Made by a program: the position numbers and the translations under genes. A stretch of DNA of 53,115 bases from Acidimicrobiaceae bacterium (GTDB taxonomy: Bacteria > Actinomycetota > Acidimicrobiia > Acidimicrobiales > Aldehydirespiratoraceae), in NCBI GenBank assembly GCA_009844405.1, contig VYBO01000034.1, forward strand, positions 1 to 53,115, written 5' to 3'. The notes below the pieces were generated by a model. The model saw only the letters and a program-made list of their open reading frames with translations. It was not told the origin of the DNA and made no database searches. Shown here piece after piece: positions 9,167-18,058 of this stretch (position 1 is the stretch's first letter; each line of letters begins with the position of its first letter).

Positions 9167-9236
9167 GCAGAGACAGCGTAGACAGGCAGTGGTCCAATGG
9201 ACGCAACGGCCAGGCCGGGGCGGCGAAGTCGAAAGA

Positions 9237-9242
9237 TAGCCT
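9237..9242 (+). promoter_or_regulatory. Likely -10 element for leaderless ileS
   Basis: TAGCCT ends eight bases before the ATG at 9251, which places transcription start at or next to the start codon. There is therefore no room for a T-box leader. Confidence 0.45.
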
Positions 9243-9250
9243 CATCGGCC

Positions 9251-12200
9251 ATGACTGAAGGCGGCGGCAAGCCGTATCCCGAGGTCGGCAGCCCCGATTT
9301 CTCGGCCATCGAGCGCCGGGTCCTCGCTCGCTGGAAGGCCGAGGGGACCTTCGAGCAGTCGGTGAAGGCGAGGCCCGCTGAGCGGGACTGGGTCTTCTAC
9401 GACGGCCCGCCGTTCGCCAACGGGCTCCCCCACCACGGCCACCTTCTCACCGGCTACGTCAAGGATGTGGTGCCCCGGTACCAGACCATGCGGGGCAACC
9501 GGGTGGACCGGCGCTTCGGGTGGGACTGCCACGGGCTGCCCGCCGAGATGGAGACCGAGCGCGAGCTGGGGGTGGCCGGCCGGGCCGCGGTCCAGTCCTT
9601 CGGCATAGCCGAGTTCAACCAGCGCTGCCGCCAGTCCGTTGTCCGCTACACGCAGGAGTGGGAGGACACGGTCACCCGCCAGGCCCGCTGGGTCGACTTC
9701 GGCAACGACTACAAGACCATGGACCTGACCTATATGGAGTCGGTCATGTGGGCCTTCGCCCAGCTCCATCGCAAGGGACTGGTGTACGAGGCGTACCGGG
9801 TCATGCCGTACTCATGGGGCGCGGAGACGCCGCTGTCGAACTTCGAGATCCGCCTCGACGACGCCACCCGGCCCCGCCAGGACCCGGCCATCACCGTGGC
9901 CTTCGACCTGGTGCCGGCACCCGGCGACCCGGGACCGATGCGCATGCTGGCCTGGACCACCACCCCGTGGACGCTGCCGTCGAACCTGGTGCTGGCGGTG
10001 GGCCCCGACATCTCCTACGCGGTGATGGAGGAGGACGGCGTCCACTACGTGCTGGCCGCCGACCGGGTGGCCGCCTACGACGCCCAGCTGTCGCAGGCCC
10101 GCCTCGGCGGAACGGTTCTGGGCGCTGAACTGGTGGGCCGCAGCTACGTCCCGCTGTTCGACTTCTTCGCCCACCGCACCGAGGCCTTCCGGGTGCTGGC
10201 CGGCGACTTCGTGGACACCGCCGAGGGCACCGGCATCGTCCATGCCGCCCCCGGCTTCGGCGCTGAGGACCAGGAGGTGTGCGAGGCCAACGGGATCGCC
10301 ATCGCCGACGCCGTGCCGGTCGACGACCGGGGACGGTTCACCGAGCCCGTGTCGGACTGGGCCGGTATCAACGTGTTCGAGGCCAACGCCGGGATCATCC
10401 GCCATCTCAAGGACGAGGGCCGCATCGTCCGCCATGACAGCTACGAGCACAACTACCCGTACTGCTGGCGCACCGACACCCCCATCATCTACCGGGCCAT
10501 CAACAGCTGGTACGTGGAGGTGACCGCCATCCGGGACCGGCTGGTGGAGCTGAACCAGCAGATCAACTGGGTGCCGGACCATGTGCGCGACGGCCGGTTC
10601 GGCATGTGGCTCGAAGGCGCCCGCGACTGGTCGATCAGCCGCAACCGGTTCTGGGGCTCGCCCATACCCGTGTGGCGCAGCGACGACCCCGCATACCCGC
10701 GGATCGACGTGTACGGCTCGCTCGACGAGCTCGAGCGCGACTTCGGCGTGCGCCCCGACGACCTGCACCGGCCCTTCATCGACGCCCTCACCCGCCCCAA
10801 CCCCGACGACCCCACAGGACGGTCGACGATGCGGCGGGTGCCCGAGGTGCTCGACTGCTGGTTCGAGTCGGGCTCCATGCCCTTCGCGCAGGTGCACTAC
10901 CCCTTCGAGAACACCGAGTGGTTCGAGAGCCACTTCCCGGCCGACTTCATCGTGGAGTACATCAACCAGACCCGAGGCTGGTTCTACACGTTGCACGTGC
11001 TGGCCACCGCCCTGTTCGACCGGCCCGCCTTCTCCAACGTGATCTGCCACGGCATCCTGCTGGCCGCCGACGGCGCCAAGCTCTCCAAGAAGCTGCGCAA
11101 CTACACCGAGCCCACCGACATCTTCGAGAACCAGGGGGCCGACGCCCTGCGCTGGTACCTGATGGCGGCCAACATCGTGCGGGGCGGCGACCTGCGGATC
11201 AACGACGACGGCATCGACGAGGTCACCCGCCAGATCCTGCTGCCCATCTGGAACGCCTATTCGTTCTTCACCATGTACGCCAACGCCGAGGGCTACGCCG
11301 CCCAGCGGCGCACCGACAGCGACGACGTGCTCGACCGGTATGTCCTGGCCCGGACCCGCACGCTGGTGGAACGGGCCGCCGAGCGGATGGACGCCTACGA
11401 CCTGCCCGGGGGCGCAGCCGAGATCGCGGCCTTCATCGACGCCCTGAACAACTGGTACATCCGCCGCTCCCGGGACCGCTTCTGGAACGCGGGCGGCGCC
11501 GACACCGACCGGGCCGCCTTCGACACCCTCCATGTGGTGCTCACCACCCTGACCAGGGTGGCCGCGCCGTTCCTGCCCATGATCGCCGAGGAGATCCACG
11601 GCGGGATCGGTGGCGGCGCCTCGGTGCACCTGGCCGACTGGCCCGACCCCGACGCCGAGGGCTTGCCCGCCGACGACGCACTGGTGGCCCGCATGGAGCG
11701 CCTGCGCGACGCGGCCTCAGCTGCGCTGCGGGTGCGCGAGGACGCCGGGCTTCGGGTGCGCCTGCCGCTGGCCCGGGCCGTCGTGGCCGGCGACGGTGCA
11801 GAGGACCTGGCCCCGCTGACCGACCTGCTGGCCGACGAGATCAATGTCAAGTCGGTGGTGCTGACCGACGACCTCGCGGCGCACGCCTCCCTGGTGCTGC
11901 GGCCCAACGGCGCAGTGCTGGGCCCTCGTCTCGGCGGATCGGTGCAGGAGGTGTTCGCCGCCGCCCGCTCCGGCGATTGGACACGCAACGACGACGGCAC
12001 CGTGACCGCGGCCGGCCACGAGCTGGAGGCGGGCAGCTTCGATCTGGCCGTGGAGGCGTCGGAGGGCGGCGCGGCAGCCGGATTGCAGTCCGGCGACGCG
12101 GTGGTCGTGCTCGACACCGCGGTCACCCCGGAACTGGAGGCCGAAGGCTGGGCCCGCGACGCGGTGCGGGTTATCCAGGACTGCCGGCGCCTCGACGGCT

Positions 12201-12493
12201 ACGTGGTGACCGACCGCATCCAGGTGTCGCTGGCGCTGGCTTCGACCGAGCAGGCCGCCGCGGTGGAGCAGTGGCGCGATTACGTGGCCGAGCAGGTACT
12301 GGCCACCGACCTCGAGGTCACCGACCTCGGTAAGAGCGACACCGCCGGAGCAGCCGAGCCAACCGCGACGAGCCGCCGGCTGGCGGGTTTCGTCGCTCAT
12401 GACGTCACCATCGACGGCCAGCAGGCCCGCTGCGGTCTGGCCCCCAGCTCAACCGAGCCGCGCCAACTCGGCGACCACACCCGCCCCCGCTGA
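9251..12493 (+). CDS. ileS: Isoleucyl-tRNA synthetase
   Basis: Class I aminoacyl-tRNA synthetase that charges tRNA-Ile, about 1080 residues. The HIGH-type motif is HHGH within DGPPFANGLPHHGHLLTGY, and the KMSKS-type loop is KLSKK in AKLSKKLRNY. The editing (CP1) domain with TTPWTLPSNL lies between them, and the C-terminal anticodon-binding domain follows. The length and layout fit the longer eukaryote-like IleRS type found in many actinobacteria. The ATG at 9251 is preferred over an in-frame start at 9197 because of the leaderless -10 hexamer and homology. It ends seven bases from the convergent oxygenase gene. Confidence 0.96.
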   Translation: MTEGGGKPYPEVGSPDFSAIERRVLARWKAEGTFEQSVKARPAERDWVFYDGPPFANGLPHHGHLLTGYVKDVVPRYQTMRGNRVDRRFGWDCHGLPAEMETERELGVAGRAAVQSFGIAEFNQRCRQSVVRYTQEWEDTVTRQARWVDFGNDYKTMDLTYMESVMWAFAQLHRKGLVYEAYRVMPYSWGAETPLSNFEIRLDDATRPRQDPAITVAFDLVPAPGDPGPMRMLAWTTTPWTLPSNLVLAVGPDISYAVMEEDGVHYVLAADRVAAYDAQLSQARLGGTVLGAELVGRSYVPLFDFFAHRTEAFRVLAGDFVDTAEGTGIVHAAPGFGAEDQEVCEANGIAIADAVPVDDRGRFTEPVSDWAGINVFEANAGIIRHLKDEGRIVRHDSYEHNYPYCWRTDTPIIYRAINSWYVEVTAIRDRLVELNQQINWVPDHVRDGRFGMWLEGARDWSISRNRFWGSPIPVWRSDDPAYPRIDVYGSLDELERDFGVRPDDLHRPFIDALTRPNPDDPTGRSTMRRVPEVLDCWFESGSMPFAQVHYPFENTEWFESHFPADFIVEYINQTRGWFYTLHVLATALFDRPAFSNVICHGILLAADGAKLSKKLRNYTEPTDIFENQGADALRWYLMAANIVRGGDLRINDDGIDEVTRQILLPIWNAYSFFTMYANAEGYAAQRRTDSDDVLDRYVLARTRTLVERAAERMDAYDLPGGAAEIAAFIDALNNWYIRRSRDRFWNAGGADTDRAAFDTLHVVLTTLTRVAAPFLPMIAEEIHGGIGGGASVHLADWPDPDAEGLPADDALVARMERLRDAASAALRVREDAGLRVRLPLARAVVAGDGAEDLAPLTDLLADEINVKSVVLTDDLAAHASLVLRPNGAVLGPRLGGSVQEVFAAARSGDWTRNDDGTVTAAGHELEAGSFDLAVEASEGGAAAGLQSGDAVVVLDTAVTPELEAEGWARDAVRVIQDCRRLDGYVVTDRIQVSLALASTEQAAAVEQWRDYVAEQVLATDLEVTDLGKSDTAGAAEPTATSRRLAGFVAHDVTIDGQQARCGLAPSSTEPRQLGDHTRPR

Positions 12494-12500
12494 ACTCCGC

Positions 12501-13472
12501 TTAGCTGTCTTCTAGGCGGCGGCCGTCCTCTACCAGGTTGATCTCCCAGATCACCTTGTCGAGGGCGTCGGCCGAGGTGATGGTGGGGAACCTCAGAGGG
12601 TGCTCGTCGGTCACGCAGGTGGGCAGCGGCGACAGGATCGTCCACGGCGTGGGATGGGCGAACTGCACCACCGAGTAGCGGTCGCCGGTCTGGCCCTCGG
12701 TCGCCATCACCCGGTGAATCCCGGCGCCGATCACGCCGTTGGTGAGGTGCTCCAGCATCATGCCGGTGTTGATGATGGCGCTTCCCTCCGGCGGGACGGC
12801 GTCGACCCAGCCGTCGCCGGTGCGTACCTGCAAGCCGGGTGCGGTGGCCCTGGGAAGCATGGTGATGAGGTTGATGTCGCCGTGCTCGGCGGCCCACATG
12901 AAGCCGTCCGAGGGCGCAGTCTCCATGGGCGGGTAGTGGATCGCCCGGTTGAGGGTCGCTCCGTGCTCGAGCATGGCATCGAAGAACTCCTCGTGGATGC
13001 CCAGACCGACCGCGATCACCCGCAGCGCCCGGCGCTGGACGTCGAGCACGGAGGCGTGGAAGGAGAGCAGCAGCTCGGTGACGCCCGGCTGGTCGTCCTC
13101 GGGCAGGGTGGGCGGCCCGTAGCGGTGGGGATACCGCTGGCGCAGCGGGTGGCCCGGCGGCGCCGGCTCGCCCCAGTTGAGCATCTCCTTGAGGTCGGGG
13201 ACGTCGGAGACGGCGGCCGTCTCGGTCATCATCGGCGTGTATCCGGTCTGGCCGTGGGAACCGGCCACGATGTAGCGGTCCTTGCGGTCCTGGGGAAGGC
13301 TGAAGAAGGCCTCCAGCCGCCCGTATGCCTCGTCGATCACGCCCGCGCCCAGATCGTGGGCCACGTAGACGAAGCCGGTGGCCAGGCTGCGCATCACGCC
13401 GTCCACCACCGCGGCCCGCTGGGCTTGATCGCCCCGCTCGAAAGCTGCCAGATCGACGTCGAGAATGTCCAT
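12501..13472 (-). CDS. 2-oxoglutarate/Fe(II)-dependent oxygenase, isopenicillin N synthase-like family
   Basis: A 323-residue cytoplasmic oxygenase of the IPNS/flavone-synthase-like family. It has the N-terminal DIOX_N region (RLEAFFSLPQDRK, GYTPM) and the jelly-roll core with the iron facial triad HGD in WAAEHGDINLITML and the distal His in GIHRVMA, followed by RYSVVQF, whose Arg and Ser bind the 2-oxoglutarate carboxylate. The ATG at 13472 starts MDILDVDLAAF. Long reading frames continue upstream of it only as the antisense of nrdA and are not real. Substrate unknown; related actinobacterial proteins act in hydroxylation of small molecules. Confidence 0.88.
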   Translation of the reverse strand: MDILDVDLAAFERGDQAQRAAVVDGVMRSLATGFVYVAHDLGAGVIDEAYGRLEAFFSLPQDRKDRYIVAGSHGQTGYTPMMTETAAVSDVPDLKEMLNWGEPAPPGHPLRQRYPHRYGPPTLPEDDQPGVTELLLSFHASVLDVQRRALRVIAVGLGIHEEFFDAMLEHGATLNRAIHYPPMETAPSDGFMWAAEHGDINLITMLPRATAPGLQVRTGDGWVDAVPPEGSAIINTGMMLEHLTNGVIGAGIHRVMATEGQTGDRYSVVQFAHPTPWTILSPLPTCVTDEHPLRFPTITSADALDKVIWEINLVEDGRRLEDS

Positions 13473-13537
13473 CCGCGCAACGCTAGTCGCACACGGCGAG
13501 CAAGAAGCCCTGTTCAGCGGGGTAGCCGCGGCGCAAT

Positions 13538-13567
13538 TTGACACGCGTGTAGTTACGGTGCTGTAAT
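13538..13567 (+). promoter_or_regulatory. Sigma-70-type promoter of nrdAB
   Basis: A perfect TTGACA (13538-13543) and TGTAAT (13562-13567, five of six matches to TATAAT) are separated by 18 bases. This is the best consensus promoter seen in the window. It leaves a leader of roughly 80 bases before the GTG at 13656, in which I saw no obvious riboswitch. Confidence 0.7.
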
Positions 13568-13655
13568 TCAGACTCCGAAGTTGTGGCCGGTCTTGAGCGG
13601 GGTCCACAGCTTGAGGGGCACCCGCTGAACACCGGCAAGAGGGAGGCGCACCGAC

Positions 13656-16088
13656 GTGACGATGATCGAGGATCGGCTGACCACCGTCGCGGAGGCGCCT
13701 CCGGCTGCGTCCGCCTCGACGACGATGAGGGTGCGCAAGCGGAACGGCAATCTCGAGCCGGTCGACGTGAACAAGATCGTCAACGCGGTGGCCCGGGCGG
13801 CCGAAGGCCTGCTCGGCGTCGATCCGCTGACGGTCAGCACCCGCACTATCGCCGCCCTCGCCGACGGGGCGACCACCCGCGAGCTCGACCAGTTGAGCAT
13901 CCGCACCGCGGCCGGGCTCATCGTGGAGGAGCCCAACTACTCGAACCTCGCGGCCCGCATGCTGGCCACCTACATCGACAAGGAAGTCCGCAACCAGAAC
14001 ATCCCGTGGTTCTCCGAGGCCATGGAGACCGGATGCCGGCTCGGGCTGATCGGGGACGAGACCGCGGAGTTCGTGCGGGCGCACTCCCCCGCGCTGAACG
14101 CGGCCATCGACTCCGGCCGGGACCGCAACTTCGAGTTCTTCGGGCTGCGCACGGTTTACGACCGCTACCTGCTGCGCCATCCCGACACCCGGCTGGTGAT
14201 CGAGACCCCGCAGTACTTCATGCTCCGCGTGGCCTGCGGGCTGAGCAAGAACCCCGACGAGGCCGTCGCGTTCTACGACCTGATCTCGTCGCTGGCCTAC
14301 CTGCCGTCCAGCCCCACCCTGTTCAACTCGGGCACGATGCACCCGCAGATGTCGAGCTGCTACCTGCTCGACTCGCCCGAGGACTCCCTGGAGGGCATCT
14401 ACCAGCGCTACACCGACATCGCCCGCCTCTCGAAGTACGCGGGGGGCATCGGGGTCGGCTGGCACCGGGTCCGCTCCAAGGGATCGCTGATCCGGGGAAC
14501 CAACGGGCTGTCCAACGGCATCGTGCCGTGGCTCAAGACCCTCGACTCCTCGGTGGCCGCCGTCAACCAGGGCGGCCGGCGCAAGGGCGCGGCCTGCGTC
14601 TACCTCGAGACCTGGCACGCAGACGTCGAGCAGTTCCTGGAGCTGCGCGACAACACCGGCGACCACGCCCGCCGCACCCACAACATCAACCTCGCCAACT
14701 GGGTGCCCGACCTCTTCATGGAGCGCGTGGAGCTGGACTGGCAGTGGAGCCTGTTCGACCCCAAGAAGGTGCCCGAGCTCACCGACACCTACGGCGAGGA
14801 GTTCCGGGCCATCTACGAGCAGGCCGAGGCCGACGGGCGTTTCGAGGCGCAGGTTCCGGCCCGCCAGCTGTACACCCGGATGATGCGGACCCTGGCCGAG
14901 ACCGGCAACGGCTGGATGACGTTCAAGGACTCCGCCAACGCCAAGTGCAACCAGACCGGCCCCGGACCCGAGGGCGACGCCAACTCCCGCGACCGGGTCG
15001 TGCACCTGTCCAACCTGTGCACCGAGATCATCGAGGTGACCAGCGCTGACGAGACCGCGGTGTGCAACCTCGGCTCGGTCAACCTCGGCGCCTTCGTTCA
15101 GCCGGCGACGACCTCCAACAGCAGCGCTCCGATGCACTTCGACTTCGCGCGGCTCGGCGAGGTGGTGCGGCTGGTGGTCGGCTTCCTCGACCGCGTCATC
15201 GACATCAACTACTACCCGACCGACGAGTCGGGGGCCTCCAACCGGCGCTGGCGACCGGTGGGGCTGGGCCTCATGGGCCTGCAGGACGTGTTCTTCAAGC
15301 TGGGTCTGGCCTTCGACTCCGCCGAGGCCCGCAACCTCAGCCGCCGCATCTCCGAGGAGATCTACTTCAACGCCCTGTGGGCGTCCACCGAGCTGGCCGA
15401 GGCCAACGGGTCCCATCCCGGCTTCGCCGACACCCGGGCTGCGGCCGGCGAGCTCCAGTTCGACCTCTGGAGCACCGAGCCGTCGGAGCCCGATCGCTGG
15501 GGACCACTGCGCGAGCGGATCGGCGCCCACGGGCTGCGCAACTCGCTGCTCGTCGCGATCGCCCCGACCGCCACCATCGCAGCCATCGCCGGCTGCTACG
15601 AGTGCATCGAGCCCCAGGTGTCGAACCTGTTCAAACGCGAGACCCTCTCGGGCGAGTTCATGCAGGTCAACCGGTACCTGGTGGCCGAACTGAAGGCCCG
15701 GGGCCTGTGGGACGACAAGATGATCGGAGACGTCAAAAAGGCCGAGGGCTCGATCCAGCAGATCGAGCGCATCCCCGACGACCTGCGGGCCGTCTACCGC
15801 ACGGCCTGGGAGATTTCGCAGCGCTCCCTGATCGAGATGGCCGCCGACCGGGGCGCCTTCATCGACCAGAGCCAGTCGCTCAACCTCTTCATGGAGGCCC
15901 CGACCATCGGGAAGCTGTCGTCGATGTACATGCACGCGTGGAAGCAGGGCCTCAAGACCACCTACTACCTGCGCTCGAGGCCCAAGACGCGGATCAACCA
16001 GACCACCACCAACGGCTCGGGGCCTTCCGATGACGGGGCCGTGGCCTGCTCCCTGGAGAACCCCGAGACCTGCGAGGCGTGCGACTGA
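13656..16088 (+). CDS. nrdA: Class Ia ribonucleoside-diphosphate reductase, alpha subunit
   Basis: Catalytic R1 subunit (810 residues) that reduces ribonucleotides to deoxyribonucleotides. An ATP-cone starts at about residue 24 (MRVRKRNGNLEPVDVNKIV) and mediates dATP control. The barrel carries SSCYLLD with the first redox cysteine, NLCTEI and AVCNLGSVN, and the C-terminal swinging pair is in ETCEACD. The GTG start has GGAGG nine bases upstream. It overlaps nrdB by one base (TGATG), so the two subunits are probably made in step. Confidence 0.96.
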   Translation: MTMIEDRLTTVAEAPPAASASTTMRVRKRNGNLEPVDVNKIVNAVARAAEGLLGVDPLTVSTRTIAALADGATTRELDQLSIRTAAGLIVEEPNYSNLAARMLATYIDKEVRNQNIPWFSEAMETGCRLGLIGDETAEFVRAHSPALNAAIDSGRDRNFEFFGLRTVYDRYLLRHPDTRLVIETPQYFMLRVACGLSKNPDEAVAFYDLISSLAYLPSSPTLFNSGTMHPQMSSCYLLDSPEDSLEGIYQRYTDIARLSKYAGGIGVGWHRVRSKGSLIRGTNGLSNGIVPWLKTLDSSVAAVNQGGRRKGAACVYLETWHADVEQFLELRDNTGDHARRTHNINLANWVPDLFMERVELDWQWSLFDPKKVPELTDTYGEEFRAIYEQAEADGRFEAQVPARQLYTRMMRTLAETGNGWMTFKDSANAKCNQTGPGPEGDANSRDRVVHLSNLCTEIIEVTSADETAVCNLGSVNLGAFVQPATTSNSSAPMHFDFARLGEVVRLVVGFLDRVIDINYYPTDESGASNRRWRPVGLGLMGLQDVFFKLGLAFDSAEARNLSRRISEEIYFNALWASTELAEANGSHPGFADTRAAAGELQFDLWSTEPSEPDRWGPLRERIGAHGLRNSLLVAIAPTATIAAIAGCYECIEPQVSNLFKRETLSGEFMQVNRYLVAELKARGLWDDKMIGDVKKAEGSIQQIERIPDDLRAVYRTAWEISQRSLIEMAADRGAFIDQSQSLNLFMEAPTIGKLSSMYMHAWKQGLKTTYYLRSRPKTRINQTTTNGSGPSDDGAVACSLENPETCEACD

Positions 16089-17227
16089 TGGCCATCACCG
16101 ACATCCCTGTCGATGATCTCGATCTCCCGGGCCGGGGCTCAGCCGTCCCCGCCCCTCCCACAGGCTTCCAGCCTGAACCGGAGGCCGAGCCCCGGCCCGG
16201 GCAGCCCACGCCGGACGTCGTCGCCCGGCCCAGCATCTTGGATCCGGGCTTCGACCTGACCCTGCGCCCGATGCGCTACCCGCAGTTCTTCGAGATGTAC
16301 CGCGACGCGATCAAGAACACCTGGACGGTCGACGAGATCGACTTCTCCGACGATCTGGTCGATCTGGACCGCAAGCTCATGCCGGCCGAGAAGCACCTGA
16401 TACGCCGGCTGGTGGCCTTCTTCGCCACCGGCGACTCGATCGTGGCCAACAACCTCGTCCTGAACCTCTACGAGCACATCAACGCGCCCGAGGCCCGGAT
16501 GTACCTGTCGCGCCAGCTCTTCGAGGAGGCGCTGCACGTGCAGTTCTACCTGAACCTGCTCGACAACTACATCCCCGACCACGACGAGCGGGCCGAGGCC
16601 TTCGCCGCCATCGAGAACATCCCGTCCATACGGGCCAAGGCCGAGTTCTGCTTCAAGTGGATGGACTCGGTCGGCGACGGGCCGCTGCGCACCGCGGACG
16701 ACCGGCGCCGCTTCCTGATGAACCTGGTCTGCTTCGCGGCCTGCATCGAGGGCCTGTTCTTCTTCGCCGCGTTCGCCTACGTGTACTTCCTGCGGTCCAA
16801 GGGTCTGCTCAACGGGCTGGCGGCCGGCACGAACTGGGTGTTCCGCGACGAGTCCATGCACATGAATTTCGCCTTCGAGGTGATCCGCACCGTGCGGCAG
16901 GAGGAACCCGAACTGTTCGACGAGGAGCTGGGCCGGCGGATCAGCGACATGCTGGCCGAGGCGGTGGACGCCGAGCACCAGTTCGCGGCGGACCTGCTGG
17001 GCGAGGGCGTGCCCGGCATGTCGGTGACCGACACCCGGTCGTACCTCGAGTACGTGGCCGACCAGCGCCTGATGCAACTCGGCCTGCAGAGGCGCTTCGG
17101 CAGCCGCAACCCGCTCTCGTTCATGGAACTGCAGGACGTGCAGGAACTCTCCAACTTCTTCGAGCGCACCGTGTCCGCCTACCAGGTGGGCGTGGAGGGC
17201 GAGGTCTCCTTCGACGAGGACTTCTGA
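16088..17227 (+). CDS. nrdB: Class Ia ribonucleoside-diphosphate reductase, beta subunit
   Basis: R2 subunit (379 residues) that holds the di-iron centre and tyrosyl radical for NrdA. Ligand segments are visible: GDSIVANN (Asp), FEEALHVQFY (Glu, His and, four residues after the His, the radical Tyr), ACIEGLFFFAAF (Glu), and FRDESMHMNF (Glu, His). Because the radical tyrosine is kept, this is an ordinary tyrosyl-radical enzyme and not a tyrosine-less type. The first 45 residues are a Pro-rich extension. The C-terminal acidic tail (VSFDEDF) is the usual NrdA-docking peptide. Confidence 0.96.
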   Translation: MAITDIPVDDLDLPGRGSAVPAPPTGFQPEPEAEPRPGQPTPDVVARPSILDPGFDLTLRPMRYPQFFEMYRDAIKNTWTVDEIDFSDDLVDLDRKLMPAEKHLIRRLVAFFATGDSIVANNLVLNLYEHINAPEARMYLSRQLFEEALHVQFYLNLLDNYIPDHDERAEAFAAIENIPSIRAKAEFCFKWMDSVGDGPLRTADDRRRFLMNLVCFAACIEGLFFFAAFAYVYFLRSKGLLNGLAAGTNWVFRDESMHMNFAFEVIRTVRQEEPELFDEELGRRISDMLAEAVDAEHQFAADLLGEGVPGMSVTDTRSYLEYVADQRLMQLGLQRRFGSRNPLSFMELQDVQELSNFFERTVSAYQVGVEGEVSFDEDF

Positions 17228-17290
17228 GGGCCGGCCGCTCCGGCCGGGGTCGGGTTCCGCGATGACTGATCATGTGATACACAAGGCGCC

Positions 17291-17944
17291 ATGCTGAGAT
17301 TCGCAGAGGAGATCATCCTGCTGACGCTGCGGGACGAGGACGGAAAGTTCCTGTCGGTGCCGGTGGCGTCGATGCAGCACGCGCTGGCCGGCGCCGTGTT
17401 GATGGATCTGGCTCTGGAGAACCGGATCGACACCGACCCCGAGAACCTCGTCCTGATCGACTCCGCTCCGGTGGGCGACAGCCTGCTCGACCCGACACTC
17501 GAGAAGATCGCGGCCGGCGAGCAGCGCGACGCCCGCCACTGGGTGGAGCAGACGGCCAGGCAGGCCGACGAGATCCGGGAGCAGGCGCTGGCCCGCCTGG
17601 TCGAGCGCGGCATCCTCGAGCAGCACGACGAGCGGTTCCTGTGGGTGTTCCGATCCCGACGCTACCCGGTGATCGACGGCCGCGAGGAGCGCGAGGTGAA
17701 GCTGCGCATCCTGGGCGTGCTCCTCAGCGACGACATCCCCGACCCCCGAGACATCGTGATCATCTGCCTGGCGGACGCCTGCGGCATTCTGAGCCAGCTC
17801 CTGCCGAAACGGGAGTTCGCCGGCGTCCGCGACCGAATCGAGCAGGTCCGCAAGCTTGACCTAATCGGCCAGGCCATGGCCCAGGCGATCCACGACATCG
17901 AGCTGTGGCTGGCCGCCAGCCGCATAGAGGCCCGGATGTTCTAG
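17291..17944 (+). CDS. GPP34 (Golgi phosphoprotein 3) family protein
   Basis: A 217-residue soluble protein with the GPP34 pattern: FAEEIILLTLRDEDGKF at the start, then ALAGAVLMDLALENRI, DPTLEKIAA, LVERGILEQ and a helical C-terminal half. In eukaryotes such proteins bind phosphatidylinositol phosphate; in actinobacteria, where they are common, the role is unknown and may involve membranes or secreted glycans. It follows nrdB by about 60 bases, a space containing a GC-rich hairpin (CCGGCCG...CGGCCGG), so it probably has its own transcript. Confidence 0.85.
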   Translation: MLRFAEEIILLTLRDEDGKFLSVPVASMQHALAGAVLMDLALENRIDTDPENLVLIDSAPVGDSLLDPTLEKIAAGEQRDARHWVEQTARQADEIREQALARLVERGILEQHDERFLWVFRSRRYPVIDGREEREVKLRILGVLLSDDIPDPRDIVIICLADACGILSQLLPKREFAGVRDRIEQVRKLDLIGQAMAQAIHDIELWLAASRIEARMF

Positions 17945-18058
17945 CCCTGGCCGGGCGGACTCGACGTCCCCGTGGACCTCGGCCCGTGACGCCGATCGGG
18001 CCGGTGCCGACCTGCAAGAGCGGCTTGGAAGTGCGGAGTCAGGGCGCCTGCACGCGCG

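Noticed and set aside
9167..9250. T-box leader before ileS
   Set aside because: The likely -10 is eight bases from the ATG, leaving no leader; no T-box sequence seen.
9812..11629. 605-codon minus-strand frame inside ileS
   Set aside because: Composition is His/Gly/Val-rich shadow sequence antisense to a well-conserved synthetase; no domain visible.
13568..13655. Riboswitch (for example cobalamin) before nrdA
   Set aside because: The leader is too short for the classical element and the enzyme is class Ia, not the cobalamin-dependent class II.
12501..15935. Very long minus-strand open frame over nrdA
   Set aside because: Only the part below 13472 is protein-like (the oxygenase); the rest is low-complexity antisense of the clearly coding nrdA, a high-GC artefact.
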